From: Gnomoniopsis sp. IMI 355080
Lineage: Eukaryota; Ascomycota; Sordariomycetes; Diaporthales; Gnomoniaceae
Assembly: GCA_027946555.1 (NCBI GenBank)
Contig: JAPEVC010000154.1
Span: 25,413 to 89,412 of the forward strand
Length of the DNA: 64,000 nt
Direction: 5' to 3'
The stretch's first letter is position 1. Each line of letters opens with the position of its first letter. The notes beneath the pieces are model-generated. The model saw only the letters and a program-made list of their open reading frames with translations. It was not told the DNA's origin and made no database searches. Positions 11,601-23,900 of the stretch are shown piece by piece. A program made the position numbers and the translations under genes.

Positions 11601-13841
11601 CTATGCCACAGCCTCTATCTCGGTTCGCTTTGGGTTCACTGGTTGCCCAGATGGATCCACCAGAGCGTCGTCATCATCGTCCTTACGATTTTCGATCACG
11701 GTAGAATGTGAGGCTAGTCTGGCTGGTCTATAGCCGTTGTTAGCAAATCTGAAAGAGCGCTGGCTCACGAGATGAAGTTCAAAGACTGACAAGAGATATC
11801 GAACGTCCATGTACCGCAAGAATGCAACCATCAGCCCCACAAAAATCCACAGAGCTATGGAGACTTGCCAGGCATATCGATCTATGGCAAACTGTTTTAG
11901 CTAAATCCGGGCCGAGGCCGTCAAAGACGAGCATAGTGGAAGGGGGTTTCTGTTTTACTTACAATACGGTGCTTCAGAAGCCGGCCAGACTAGAACCTGG
12001 GACCACGCTATAACTATCTTGTTGTTAGCAACTAACGTTGGCCGTAGAAGCGGACAGGATCGACTTACGAGCATAGACTCCGGCGATCGCATAGCCCAAG
12101 GTAAGTGTTCTTGCCTCAGGGTCCTGAGGAATCAGGTCGGACAACCAAGCCATGATCAAGGGAGCTGTTCCCAGTGAGAAATAAGAGATAAAATAGCTTG
12201 CATATGCCGCGCCGATCGGGACGCTCGTTGGGTGTCGCGTCCACACGCTCATGGTGATCGCTGGCACAAGACCAATGACAGCTTGGACAACGATCAGAGT
12301 CCACCTCGTCTGCAGGATGTCTGACAGGATCGCCCATATCCAGACAAAGACCACGTTGATTGCCCCTCCGGCGATAGGAATGGCATTGACCTGCGAGGTA
12401 GACCAACGCGCTGTACCATCCGGGTTCTTGACGGACTTCAAGAACAGACTGAAGTAGTTGTATCCGTACTGAGCCAACACCGTGCCGATGTACAGCAAGG
12501 GTATGGCGTACGAAACCCACATCCGTGCGGTCCTCTTGGCCGCCGCCCAAGTAATCTTCTTGGACTCCGCGCGACCATGCCTTTCTAGTCGCTCCTGGGC
12601 CATGCGTGCGTGCTCGGGCGTAAACCAGAACGCACGGGGGTTTGGTTGTGAAGGATAGTCAGGAAGCATGAAGAAGCCAGCCAATCCAACGACGATGGTC
12701 ATCCCGCAGTTGATGATGAACAGCCAGCGCCAGCCGGCGATTCCGTGAGCGCCATCGACGGTTTCAAGAATAGCGGTTTGCAGGGCACCGGACATCATGC
12801 TGCCAATAGCTTGGCAACTATGGTAAAATCCCATGCGTTTCGCAATCTCAGATGGGGTGTACCAGTACACTATTTATGAGTCAGCACGCTGGACTGCATC
12901 CTCATAGGCAAGGCCTATTCAATAGTCACTCACTGAATAAAGTCACTATAAGAAGTCAGAATCACTCTATGTAAATGGCTTGTGTCATACGTTCTGGGGG
13001 GTTGGGCAGGATCAAGGCTCAAAGGTTTGATACTTACTCATGCCTGGCCATGCAGAACTCTCAAAAAGCCCGAGGAAGACCCGTATCACGTAGACTTGCT
13101 GCGCATTCTTGCACAGAGCAATGAGACCAGTCAAAATTCCCCAGCCAATCTCCAAGCCTGGAAGCCACCAAGATGGTCTCACGTAGGTCATGATAACCTG
13201 GCCCGTCAGTATTGACAGGTCCACTCATCTCAGAAAGTGGAGCTAGGCTAGCATACCTGGCTCGGGATCAACATTATGCAATAGCTCACGCTGAACCATG
13301 TTGTAAAATAGTTCAATCTTGGAAGACAGTCAGCTACACAAGTGCTACAGCTGTTCTTCGACCCTGTAACAGGAAGCATATCGACTGCGAAAGACTCACT
13401 CGTTCCCATATAGACCCAAGTCCTCTTTCATTCCCGAGACATAGGCATTGGAGATGTTGGTCTGGTCTAAGTACTTGATGATTTGCGAAACTAGGCGGCA
13501 GATGTTAGGACCATGGCCTATGAGACACAGATTGACGGTTGCATGGCATCACACTCACTGCACCCAAATGTCATCAGGAAGATATCGAGGCGGCGGACTA
13601 GGTCCTTCTCCAGTGGCGACCGCTCCGCATGGCCCTGAAAGAAGGCAACGCGTTGGGTCCAGTCCTTGAAGCCCATAGTGAAAGTCCTGGTCACCTCCGG
13701 AGACGCGGCGGGTCGGGCAAGCTGTTCGGTGTCGTCAAGGTCTGAACCAGCCTCTTGGAGCAGGCCTCGAGTTTCGGGGACAGTCTCTTCGTCTTCACAT
13801 GGTCCGCTGAAACGGCGCTGCTGGTTATATGACATTCTCAC
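11601..13841 (-). CDS. MFS permease, anion:cation symporter (DAL5/allantoate permease-like) family
   Basis: Nine exons with consistent phases: 13841-13559, 13490-13400, 13317-13257, 13197-13038, 12945-12934, 12869-12069, 12013-11963, 11881-11791, 11727-11601, giving 558 aa. Diagnostic segments include KYLDQTNISNAYVSGMKEDL after helix 1, RVFLGLFESSAWPGM, YWYTPSEIAKRMGFYHSCQAIG and WPASEAPYY. These match the fungal Dal5/Fen2/Seo1-type family that imports organic anions such as allantoate, pantothenate or related vitamins; the substrate is unknown. Exon 5 is only 12 nt and supplies MTLF between the PGM and YWY blocks. The last intron (GTCAGT donor, GCTAAC branch) is optional because reading through also stays open. 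The C-terminus is acidic and hydrophilic. The start could be two codons later. Confidence 0.88.
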
Positions 13842-14363
13842 ATCTCGAAGCCTTATCTTGTGGGGTCTGTACTGCTGTACCTATTTGGGAGGCGCTGCCG
13901 ACTCGAGACCATCGTGCCGGGCCTGGCGGAAGCAGTAAAGATTGCCCAACGGCGCACGCCATTCGACAGCGGAACCTGAACATTGCCATGTTGCTTACGT
14001 AAATACCTCCAGATAGTGTTGGCCCGGTCACTTGGCGAATCACAAACTCTATCCCACGACCCGCCGCGATAAGGCCTCAGTGCTGTGGGTACCAGAACGC
14101 TGCGGGTAGAGCCCGGGGCCATCAACGAGGACCGGCTCGGGCATTCCGACGTCGGTGCGATGCGGATGGCGGATGGTCCGGGGTTCGGCCGCCAGACTAG
14201 AATTCACGATGGGCCTCGGTGCCGGATGTAGTAGAACTGATGTTTTGATCCATTGACATACTCTTCTATCGGTCTCACTTGGGAGCAATACCATAACTTT
14301 ACCGGAAACTACGTGAGCCTTCGTCTTTGTAAGCGCCAGCGCTTTTAATTTGACCCAAATAAG
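13842..14363. other. Divergent intergenic region (MFS / FAD oxidoreductase)
   Basis: About 520 bp shared promoter region between the divergent MFS permease and FAD oxidoreductase genes. No further gene; the arrangement allows common regulation of the two. Confidence 0.45.
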
Positions 14364-15853
14364 ATGACCATCGAGGAGAAGATTCCCACGCCGGCTACGA
14401 CGACAGCGTCCAGGACCACGCATGGCCATGGGGTTCCCGTCGACAACCCATGCCTATCATTCTGGCAACAGACCACTCGCTCGTTTGCACACCTCAACGC
14501 CAATAGCAATAATCCTTTGCCGTCATCAACCAAATACCTAGTCATCGGCTCCGGCATCTCTGGCGCCCTCACAGCCTTTGAGCTCATCCACTCAGCGGGT
14601 GTAGCAGGGAAGGACGTTGTCATTCTTGAGGCTCGCGAGGCAGCGTCAGGTGCTTCCTCGCGCAATGCAGGCCATGTCCGCCCGGATGCCTTCCGAGGCT
14701 TCCAGGTATATAAACGCGTCCATGGCACGGAACAGGCGCTTCAGATCATTGCCAATGAGAGGAAAGTATTCCACAAGATCGACGAGTTCGTTAAGAAGTA
14801 TGACGTGCCGTGTGACTTTAATCCGGCAACGACACTAGACGTATGCCTGACACCAGAATTCGCCGAATTCAATGCCCGAAGTTTGCGGGAGTTCCAGGAG
14901 GCTGGCGGGGATATCAGTCATATCAAAGTCTACGAGGGCGACGAGGCAAGGAAACGAACGGGAATTGAGGCAACAGTGAGCGCGTATGAATGGCCCGCCG
15001 GCTCAAGTCATCCTGCCAAGTTGGCACAATGGCTGCTTGGTCAGAGCATCGACAAGGGAGCACAGTTATATACCCATTGTCCGGCTGTCAAGATAACTGA
15101 AAGCACGTCTGCAAAGACGTCATGGAATGTCGAGACAACTAGGGGCAGTATAACAGCACAAGTTGTCGTTCACTGCACCAATGCCTTTGCAGGTCATTTA
15201 CTCCCCCAGCTTGCACCTTATGTTACCCCAAACCGAGCACAAGCCCATGTTTTTGTACCTCCTGCAAGGTTGTCGAGCGACAAGATGATGCAGAGCACAA
15301 TGTCGTTGCGGAATAGCTTGCATCACTTTTATTCAGTGATGCAGCGGAAAGTGGATGGCATCATCATTCTAGGAGCTTCTCGAAAAAGCCCAAACCTCAG
15401 CAAGGAATGTTTTGAGGGCATGTTCACCACCGATGATACGGGCTTCAATGAGGAGATTGTTGTGGATGCAGTAGGGAACTTTGAGAGATGCCTCCCATTC
15501 TGCCAAAAGGCCAATCTACGCCATGGCGAGGGTTTGCAACACTCGTGGACCGGCATTATTGGTAGGACTTGAGAACACCAGCCCCCAGATTCGCGAGATC
15601 TCGCTGACCACTCGAGGCAGGCATGACCACAGATTCGGTTCCCTTTGTGGGCCAGTTGGAGAGTCTTCCTGGACAGTATGTCTGCGCCGGCTTTAATGGC
15701 CATGGGATGGCGAGGATATTCACCTGTGCACCTGCACTGGTAAAATTGATTCATGGAGCCCCTTGGGAAGAGATTGGTATACCAAAGAGCTTCGAATCGA
15801 CACAGGATCGTTTCGACAAGCTTGCCAAGGGCTCAATGGAGACGGTGTTTTAG
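14364..15853 (+). CDS. FAD-dependent oxidoreductase, DAO family
   Basis: Two exons, 14364-15561 and 15621-15853 (59-bp intron, phase 1), give 476 aa. The N-terminal PCLSFWQQTTRSF segment precedes the FAD-binding fingerprint VIGSGISG at about residues 61-67, and EAREAASGASSRNAGHVRP is the classic second FAD segment. The splice rejoins WTGIIG to MTTDSVPFVGQL, the conserved C-terminal FAD contact of glycine/sarcosine/D-amino acid oxidase-like enzymes; GFNGHGMAR follows. There is no signal peptide. The family oxidises amines or amino acids; substrate unknown. It diverges from the ACS permease and closes the accessory block containing GMC and UstYa genes, where it may help process an amine-bearing metabolite (inference). 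Confidence 0.9.
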
Positions 15854-16290
15854 GGCTTGAAGTAAGATCCACCAACGCCCAAAACTGGCCACAGTCCACA
15901 GGCTTTTGGGCCGCTCGCCAACGCCCATATCCTGCCTGTCCCACAGAATTGCTAAGTCCTTGGACAGAAGAGCAGTCTCACGTAAGACGATATTGACAAT
16001 GACACCTGCAACAATTTCACAATCGTCGCCTTTGTCACCAGCTTGCCGGGCAGGTAGGAAATGGGCAATACAAAGAATATGAAATCTACAATACGCCGGT
16101 ATCTTACCGCTTCCGGGTAACATCTTTTCTTTGATCAAGCGACTTTCCCGGTTGATTCCAATTACTTTCGTGCTGGCAAGTTGTGACACAGCCAGATTGT
16201 GCTTGCTCAGGGTTGCAATTCTTCCAACTTGAAATTTCCACTTGCATAGGTAGCCACAACGTATCGCGGTAGTCAAAGCTCTTTCAAATC
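15854..16290. other. Intergenic
   Basis: About 440 bp between two genes transcribed in the same direction; it must contain the promoter of the next gene. Nothing else recognised. Confidence 0.4.
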
Positions 16291-19198
16291 ATGTCCCAAG
16301 CGCCTCATCCTGCTGAACAGCAGCCACTCTCTCGACCACCAGGGTCCCCGCCACCAGATCCAGACAATCCAGCGAATCGACTGCTATATCACGATCCACC
16401 TCGGCCTTCGCACACGGAAAGCACATTCAATTCCCAGTGGCTACAAAGGATTTTTAATTCAGTAGATGTAGAAACTTCATCTTTGGGGCAGTGGACTGAT
16501 CGGGCCGCTGAGCATGGTACTCAAAGATTCGTGCCTTACTGGACTGACCCCACGTGGGATCCTCAATCGAACTTGGAAGTCTCAGCAGATGGGACCAAAA
16601 CGAGGCCCATCTGGGGCCAGGCGGCGTTAACAGCAAGGCCGGCGATACTGTCAAGTGATGCGCCCAGACTTCCAACGCAATATGCTCGGTAACGTGATCT
16701 GCGAACTTTCAAGTCTTGCAAAACCTTCAGACTAATCTTATCCACAGCCGATGGGGTATCCACCCTAGTGCTGAGCCAGGAGTTTCTGTGGGCTACTCTC
16801 AGATGACCCCGATCGAGACATCCTCGTCGCGAATCCCTCCATCCTCGTCGAAATTGGCAGCACCTCCTCGGCGGGATACCTATTTGGACGAAAGTTATCA
16901 AAGGGCAATTCTTAACGGTTATACCACTGCAGAGGTACCTGAAATCTTAGAAAGTCTAAGCTCCTTGCCCAACACTCGGAAATAGCAATGTGAACAGTCA
17001 GCCCGCAGAACTTATACGTACGTCTCGCCAATCAGTTCGAAGTTAGAGGATACTGGCGCATACGCACCCTGGAGTAGCATTGAATCTCCCAATTTGCAAG
17101 GTGCAATTCACTCGTATGATATGAATTCCTGGAGGGATTCAACGACCTCACTGACACTGCATAGAATACTGTCGCGGCCGAATTGGTCACAGGATTGCCT
17201 TCCCATACCTGACCATTGTTATAACGCTCGCTATAACCTGGCTGGCTTGCAAGTGCCTGCACAGTCTACTGCTGAGGGCGAGTATGAAGCTGTACGTCTC
17301 CCATGTAATGTGTAATACTGCCCTCACTAATGGTGATTGTTGCCTAGCTTGATGATATTGTCTGGGAGGCTATCCAGCCTGCATTGCTACTTGCAACCCG
17401 GGTCCTTGACTCCAATCACCCCTATTGGAACGCTTTATTGTCGATATACCACATCAAGCCCGTACCTTCAGAGCGAGATCCGCGCAAGCCAGATCAATTG
17501 GGACCTGATGCCACAAATTACAATTCAGTGTGGCTAGAGCAAGTCCCTGATTACGAGATGGTAAGAACAAACGTAGTCAAAGTTTCTCCACGCCAAACCT
17601 TTTCATTTAAATCGAAGAGTCCTGCCGGGGCTTCCCCATCTGCGAATTAACTATTTGGTCTTTTTCTCTCGTTTCAAGTGCGTAAGCTGATTTAAATGGA
17701 AGTGATGCAGTATCCTTCCGCCCAAGATTTGTATCAGATCGGATTCCCAGCAAAGGATGCGGTGCTGGCCATGCTGAATCGGAGTATGCATGCACTTTAC
17801 CACGAACGCTCTGTCTTGCTTGATCTTTCTCATCCCTGACACAAAATTTTGAATACAGTCCTCAAGTTCGTCATCGGAATAGGTCCGGACGCTTCCGCGG
17901 GAACCACAAGTTATAGACACCCATTCGGAATCATAATAAGTCTGGAAGCTCAGGCCGTATGGCCGCTCCTTATCCCGGAGTATACGGAGAGCGAGAAAGC
18001 GGGCCACTACTTCTTTCTTGCGGGAGTGATATTGCACGAATTAGCTGTACGTTCTCGTCCACTAAAGCCATCTCTGCAGTTTGCAGAGCCTCCCATTCAG
18101 CTACACGCCCCCACGCCTTTCCTCTTATCTTCTTCCCCGCTGGCCTCGCCTCGTAAATAGAGACTAATTTCCTCCGAAGCATGCAATCCGTTGTCAGTGT
18201 GCTCCCAATCGACATCAAAATAGGATACTATTTCATTCCTTCTGGATTTTGCTAATACGAAGTGGCATAAGTTTGCCACCTATTAATGACCGCGGAACCA
18301 GAATTCCTTGTCGCTGCTAATTTCCCAGTATCAGATGAAGAAGCTCTACGACTTACTCTTTTACATGACGAAATGTTCGTCGGCGGGGGCTCACTCGAAT
18401 ATTTGTAAGTTAAGGCTCAAAAAAGCACGGTACCTAGGTCTCTGTCCACGGGTCGATTCGGGGGCCTTGCTGTCGATAAGCCTGAGTAGAACTCACACCA
18501 GACAAGCAAAAGTCTCAACATGTCCAGAGATCTAATGAAAGATTGTTGCAGTTTCCAAGACCAGCCATTTGGGGAAGAGGGCATCAGTGCTGAAGCACAG
18601 TATTGGGGCGGGAGCATCGATTCGCTGCCCGGTCCCTTCACCGGACAGGCAATCGAGACATTTTCGTCAATCAAATTGTTAAATTGCTTCCCGCCAGCAC
18701 ACCCAGCACCATGGTACGCCATTGGAATCACTTTTGCCTTGAGTTGATTATCAGTAGATGGAATACCCAGATATCCGGGCCTATTTCTGGACTTTCCTGA
18801 CTACTTTCTTTTGAATAATCACTGACGCGCCACACAGGTTACAAAATAGGCCAAACGTCTCATTCAGTGGCCCAAATGGGTATCGAAATTGGTTGATCAG
18901 GATGCCTGTCCCTTGTATGCAGGTATGTTGGGCGATACCAGTAGACGACATGGCCAAGTTCCTTCGAGATGCTTGGTGGCAATCGGCACTGATTAAATAT
19001 CACTATCACGCTCTGCGAATCCTTCCGTTTGCACCAGAAGGACGCGACATGATCCCTGACTCGTGGAATTTGATCCCAGCCAGAATGAACATCGGCTATG
19101 TCAACGAGAAACACCTTGGGGATTGCTTTCAAAGCAGAGTGCTGGCAAAGTTTCTCAATGACGGTATCAAGCACCTTGAAGCACACAAGCAATTGTAA
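16291..19198 (+). CDS. Large hypothetical protein with a HELAH zincin-like motif; one splice site non-canonical
   Basis: I do not know the family name. Tentative exons: 16291-16688, 16748-16934, 16998-17291, 17348-17560, 17711-17783, 17859-18046, 18277-18404, 18552-18713, 18838-19198; all phases agree and give 667 aa. The N-terminus is Pro-rich and disordered. The core has a segment ending WPLLIPEYTESEKA...FFLAGVILHELA, then HLLMTAEPEF, EEGISAEAQYWGGSI and IPVDDMAKFLRDAWW. The join HELA/H would make HExxH, the zinc-protease motif, but the intron would end in TTTGC instead of AG; the nearby AG sites put stops in frame. An internal TAG at 16983 is removed by a plausible 63-bp intron. The gene is therefore either mis-modelled at one site or a pseudogene. 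Confidence 0.55.
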
Positions 19199-19380
19199 GA
19201 TACATCCACTCATTCCTTGCTCTGAGTTTGATTCCCATGATATGCTCTGTTAATTACGACGGTCTCACCAAATGATCACGGCAGTGTCACATTGTAAATA
19301 CCTGTTGCCTAGTAGATCAGCTCATTATTTGGCGATTGTCTTCGGAACGCGAACAGCCGCTGGCCTCCCAAAAAGAAGAC

Positions 19381-20598
19381 ATGCTGATGTGCAATAGTTC
19401 TATTGCAAGGTACTTACGCTCACTTGCATCCGGGAAACAAGAGAGCAAATGTCTCGAGGATCGCATATCATGCGATCGACGCACATGGGCTTCCAAGTAT
19501 CAACATATGACAGAGCTATTGCACGCCATAACGGAGGACTTGCAGGGAGTTAATTTGAACGCCACGGTGTTGTTAAACCTGTCTCAAGACAACTGGGACT
19601 TGTCAGACGACGTGAACATGCACGTCATCCTGCAGAGTCTTGAGAGGATCTCCACTGGTATGGGTGTAGCTGTTCGGGATTCACTCGCCGCACTCGAGGT
19701 CGTCAGCCAAGATGTGCTGTACACTTCAAACCTCGTCGGTTCATACCACCTACTTGCTGAAGAGATTGAGCACCGGCAAGTTATCTATGATACCTACTTG
19801 GTCTCACTACGCGCCAGAATTGTGCAATTGAAAATCGATACACTTGCCCTCAACCAGAGACTCAATGTGGAATACAGGGACGACGAAAGGACGTGGACAC
19901 AGCAACTCGGTCGATTGTGGCTTTTAGCATCCGCAAAAAGTAGCAGTGACACATCAAGAGGCAATGCCGCTATGAGCAATATTCAAGAAACAGCGGCGGG
20001 CATTCCTCGCCTCACCGGCGGCTTTACAAGTATAATTGACAAGCTCGATGAATGTGAAGGCATGCTACATCGCGACTTTGTCCACAGCTGGCACAGATCT
20101 TGGGAGCACTCCCATGCAGTTCGGACCGCTTGCACAATGAGACACCAACACGAACAGCTATATCGAGCCGCTGCGCAGGAAGTGGGCAAGATCACAAGCC
20201 CTGGCCTGTTAGCTCTGATAGACGCGTTCTGCGGCTGCATTCAAGCCTATCTTCACGACACACCACTGAGAGGCGTGAGCCTCGGGACATTGGGTCTGCG
20301 AAGGGCGGCTGCCGTCGAGGCATACATAGAGGCCATCGCGCGACGGCAAATCCATGACCTGACGGAGTCCAGTCCTGGTAACAGGACGGAAGCAGAGCTG
20401 GAAGCTATGCTGCAAGCCAGAATAGCCCAGATTCGGGACGATATCGCTCAGGATCCCGATGTGGGTGGGAATGCCGAAAGCAATGGCAGTAGCAGCAGCA
20501 GTGACGGGTTTAGGGCAGACAGCATAGGTGACGGAGAGGGAGTAGATCGCGAAATGGACGATGTTGTATCCGACGTTAATGCGGTTGGCCTCGGATGA
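19381..20598 (+). CDS. Hypothetical helical protein, about 405 aa
   Basis: Long open frame running from before the ATG at 19381 to the stop at 20598. Not recognised. It is mostly predicted-helical, rich in Leu/Glu/Arg, with heptad-like spacing (for example LRARIVQLKIDTLALNQRLN), and ends in a Ser-rich and acidic tail (SSSSSDGF...GDGEGVDREMDD). No signal peptide or membrane segment. The frame is open upstream of the ATG, and the preceding HELAH gene has a donor-like GTAAGA exactly over its stop codon near 19194; acceptors at 19397 or 19409 would fuse the two in frame. So this may be the C-terminal half of one ~1060-aa protein rather than a separate gene. Confidence 0.5.
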   Translation: MLMCNSSIARYLRSLASGKQESKCLEDRISCDRRTWASKYQHMTELLHAITEDLQGVNLNATVLLNLSQDNWDLSDDVNMHVILQSLERISTGMGVAVRDSLAALEVVSQDVLYTSNLVGSYHLLAEEIEHRQVIYDTYLVSLRARIVQLKIDTLALNQRLNVEYRDDERTWTQQLGRLWLLASAKSSSDTSRGNAAMSNIQETAAGIPRLTGGFTSIIDKLDECEGMLHRDFVHSWHRSWEHSHAVRTACTMRHQHEQLYRAAAQEVGKITSPGLLALIDAFCGCIQAYLHDTPLRGVSLGTLGLRRAAAVEAYIEAIARRQIHDLTESSPGNRTEAELEAMLQARIAQIRDDIAQDPDVGGNAESNGSSSSSDGFRADSIGDGEGVDREMDDVVSDVNAVGLG

Positions 20599-20917
20599 AA
20601 AAGGCCGATTTTCACGTCCTAGTTAGGGAGATTAAGACTCCATGTAGATACGCGAACGATTTCAATACGGTGTCTAAAAATCATCACCACATCACAAAGC
20701 GCTTAAACAGGCGGTACAGAGTAGCGTTCAGCTAGGCATATCTATCTCGTCTAGTCACACCTCAATGCCAATGCAAAAATTCCAATTATTCCCCCGCTTG
20801 TGTCCCATCCATATTCCAAAGAATTATGCATACCGGTCTGAGCCTGGACTCCAGTTCCCGCCTCCTGATTTTCGCATGCCATGCCATATCCAAAATAAAC
20901 AATCTTACAGACGCCGA
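20599..20917. other. Convergent intergenic region
   Basis: About 320 bp between the 3' ends of two convergent genes; no gene or repeat seen. Confidence 0.4.
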
Positions 20918-23900
20918 TCACCGCTTCCTATGATCTCTGCCCTTCTTCTTTCCTCTCTTCTTGTCCTTCGGCAACTCCAGCGGTGTACCTTCCAGCATCG
21001 CCGCCATCGTCCCCAGCATAAATTCGTCTATGTTCCGCATACGGTCCCCCCAGGCATTGTACTCCGGCTCCACCTCCTCGATAGCAGGCGTATCCTCCAC
21101 GCATAAAGCCAAGCCATTCTTCCCAGGCACTACGGAGCCTTCACGAGGTGTGCCATGTCGAGTGCTGGCTGGTGCGGAGCTAGGCTTGACTTCAGAGAAA
21201 TCCGCATCGTCTTGCTGGGTCTCTTTCTCCGCAGCTCGGGCCGCGATGACGTCCTCGGTATCTTCAGCCTGTTCTAGGACCTTGGTAGCCGTGCGCGTGT
21301 CGGTCGTCTCAACTCCGCCCAGTACGAGATCCATGGCGGCATTAGCAGCCTCGTCATGCTCACCCATCAATCTGCCTGCAACGTCCTGTACAGTGACCTG
21401 GTTGTTGTTATTGAAATAGTCTGTCGTGAATTCGCCTTCCTGGATGACGACATCGTCCAACATCTGCTTCTGAGAGGCTTTGCGTAGGATATTGGCTTCA
21501 ATAGTATGCTCGCTGACCAATCTGTAGATGTGCACATCGCGGGTCTGGCCGATGCGGTGGCATCTATCCTGACACTGTTTATCCATAGCGGGATTCCAAT
21601 CCTGATCATAGAAGATGACCGTGTCGGCCCCGGTGAGGTTGAGACCCAAACCACCAGAGCGACTAGACAAGATGAAGGCAAGAATGCGCGTGTCAGAATT
21701 GAAACGGTCGCATAAGATTTGGCGTTGCTCAACTTTGGTGGAGCCGTCTAGACGGAGATACTTGTGTCCATGAATGTTAAGGAATTGCTCGAGGATGTCG
21801 AGGACCTTGGTCATCTGGGTGAAAATAAGGGCACGGTGCCCGCCAGCTTGGAGCTTGCGAAGAAGTTTGTCGAGTGCTTGCAGCTTGCCGCAGTCGTATT
21901 GAAGAAGGCGCTTGTCAGGGAATTGAATAGAGAGACGCATGCGAGACTCATGCCACGGATCAATGGGCGACTCGGGCGGTATGAATGGTAGTCGTCTGAC
22001 GGGGGCGGTCAGCTTCAGGTCAGCTTCGGTGAAAGCCTGCACGCCTCGAGTACCCAGCAAGAAGGGTTCCATGTCTCTAGTTACAACAGCCGGGGTCACA
22101 CATGCAAACTTGGAAATGGTCTGTTCCAGGGACCGAGCTCGCTGATCCAAGGTGGGAATCATGGTCTGCAAGATGAAAGATTCATCGGCAAACCAATTCA
22201 TGACCTGCTTGGGGACTCGTGGTCGAGGCTTGAAAGGCCGCTTGTCCAGGCCGATTGTCAAGAACTCGCGCAGCTGCTTTCCATATAAGGGCCGCTGCTC
22301 TCGGCCCAATGCATTCAAGTAGCGCAAATGAAGCAATTCTTGATAGCGATCCCATCTGGCGCGACTATCTAGAGAGGCCACGTTTGATCTGACTGTTGAT
22401 GGGTCGAATCGCATCAAAGAAGACTGCGCCCGCTCTTGTTGGATATCCCTGAGGCTGAAGAGAAGGTCGTGAGCGCTCAATTCTTTCGTGCGATCTGTTT
22501 CTGAAACCGACAAATGCTCGTGCAAAGTTGGCAACATGTTCATGACTCCGAAGTTGACCTTGCTCATAGGATTCTCTCTGAGCAACTTGTTGCGCACCAA
22601 GCGTTCCGTTACATCGTAATTGTTGGCCACAGACTTGTCCATACGTAGCGATGTCATGATAGGACGGTCGACGAAAAGGTCAGGGTGATTGCAGACCTTG
22701 CGTAATTGCATCAGGCAATTAATGATCGAGAGGTAATTCCCAGATGACAAGGTGTCGCGCGTCTCACTACGTGCCAAGAAACCATCGTACAACTCGCGCT
22801 GTCGTTTGGATAGCCGGCAGAATTCCACGTGCTCAATTTTGGCAGGCATCTGCTTCTCGACATCCGCCTTCAATCTGCGCAACAAATATGGGCGGAGTAC
22901 CTTATGAAGCTTAGATATAATAGCGCGGGCCTCTTCGTCCATCTGTTCGCGGCCATGCTCCAGAATCTGGGACTCCGGCCTAGCAAACCAGTCGTGGAAT
23001 TCCTTCAGGTCTGCAAACCCGCCAACGCCATCTGCGTTAGGCATGAGGAAGAACAGTAACGACCACAGCTCTGTGAGATTGTTCTGTAGTGGTGTGCCTG
23101 TCAGAAGTAAACGTGAGTGTGTATTGAACCCGAGCAGTGTCTGCCATCTTTGTGATTTGAAGTTTTTGATGTTGTGAGCCTCGTCCAGAATCATGTAGTG
23201 CCATCTGCGACGCCGGAAGACTTGGTTATCTTGTAGAACGATCTGGTATGATGTGATGCAGACATTCCAAACATCATCGTTCGTCCAGCCTTGGCGTTTC
23301 CTCTTGCGCTCCTCTTGCGTTCCGTAGTAGGTTAGAATCTTGAAGCCAGGGCACCACTTTTTGAATTCCATTTCCCAGTTGAGCATGACACTGGTCGGTA
23401 CGATGATCAGATGTGGTCCCCAGACCTCGTGGACACATGCTAAATGTGCCAACAGTGCAATGGTCTGAATCGTTTTGCCGAGACCCATTTCATCTGCCAG
23501 AATACCATTCGTGCTGTTCTCGTAGAGACCAGCCAGCCAATCGAGACCATAATGCTGATACTCACGCAAAGTGCCACGTAGAAGAAAGGGAACCTCAGTC
23601 CGTGGTGCGAGCGGCTGTGGAGAGACGGATCGACTCCCATCTCTGATCGCACTCAGCGGTTCGACAGACGTCGCAGTATCAATATCCGACGGTTTGGTGT
23701 CGGATGTCTGTGGTGAATGACTGCGCTCGGGGCTTGCCGGGTTCGTAATCGCCTCAGCCTCTGGCTCCGGGGTGAGTCGCTCAACTTCTGGAGATGCTAA
23801 CACCTTCGACTTATCAGCTGATAACGCCCCGCGGTGTTGATTAGGTATTTGAGCAACTGAATCAGATACGTCGTGAAGGTCACCGTTGAGCTTGACGTCT

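Noticed and set aside
14345..14728. 127-aa minus-strand frame
   Set aside because: Shadow of the N-terminal part of the FAD oxidoreductase.
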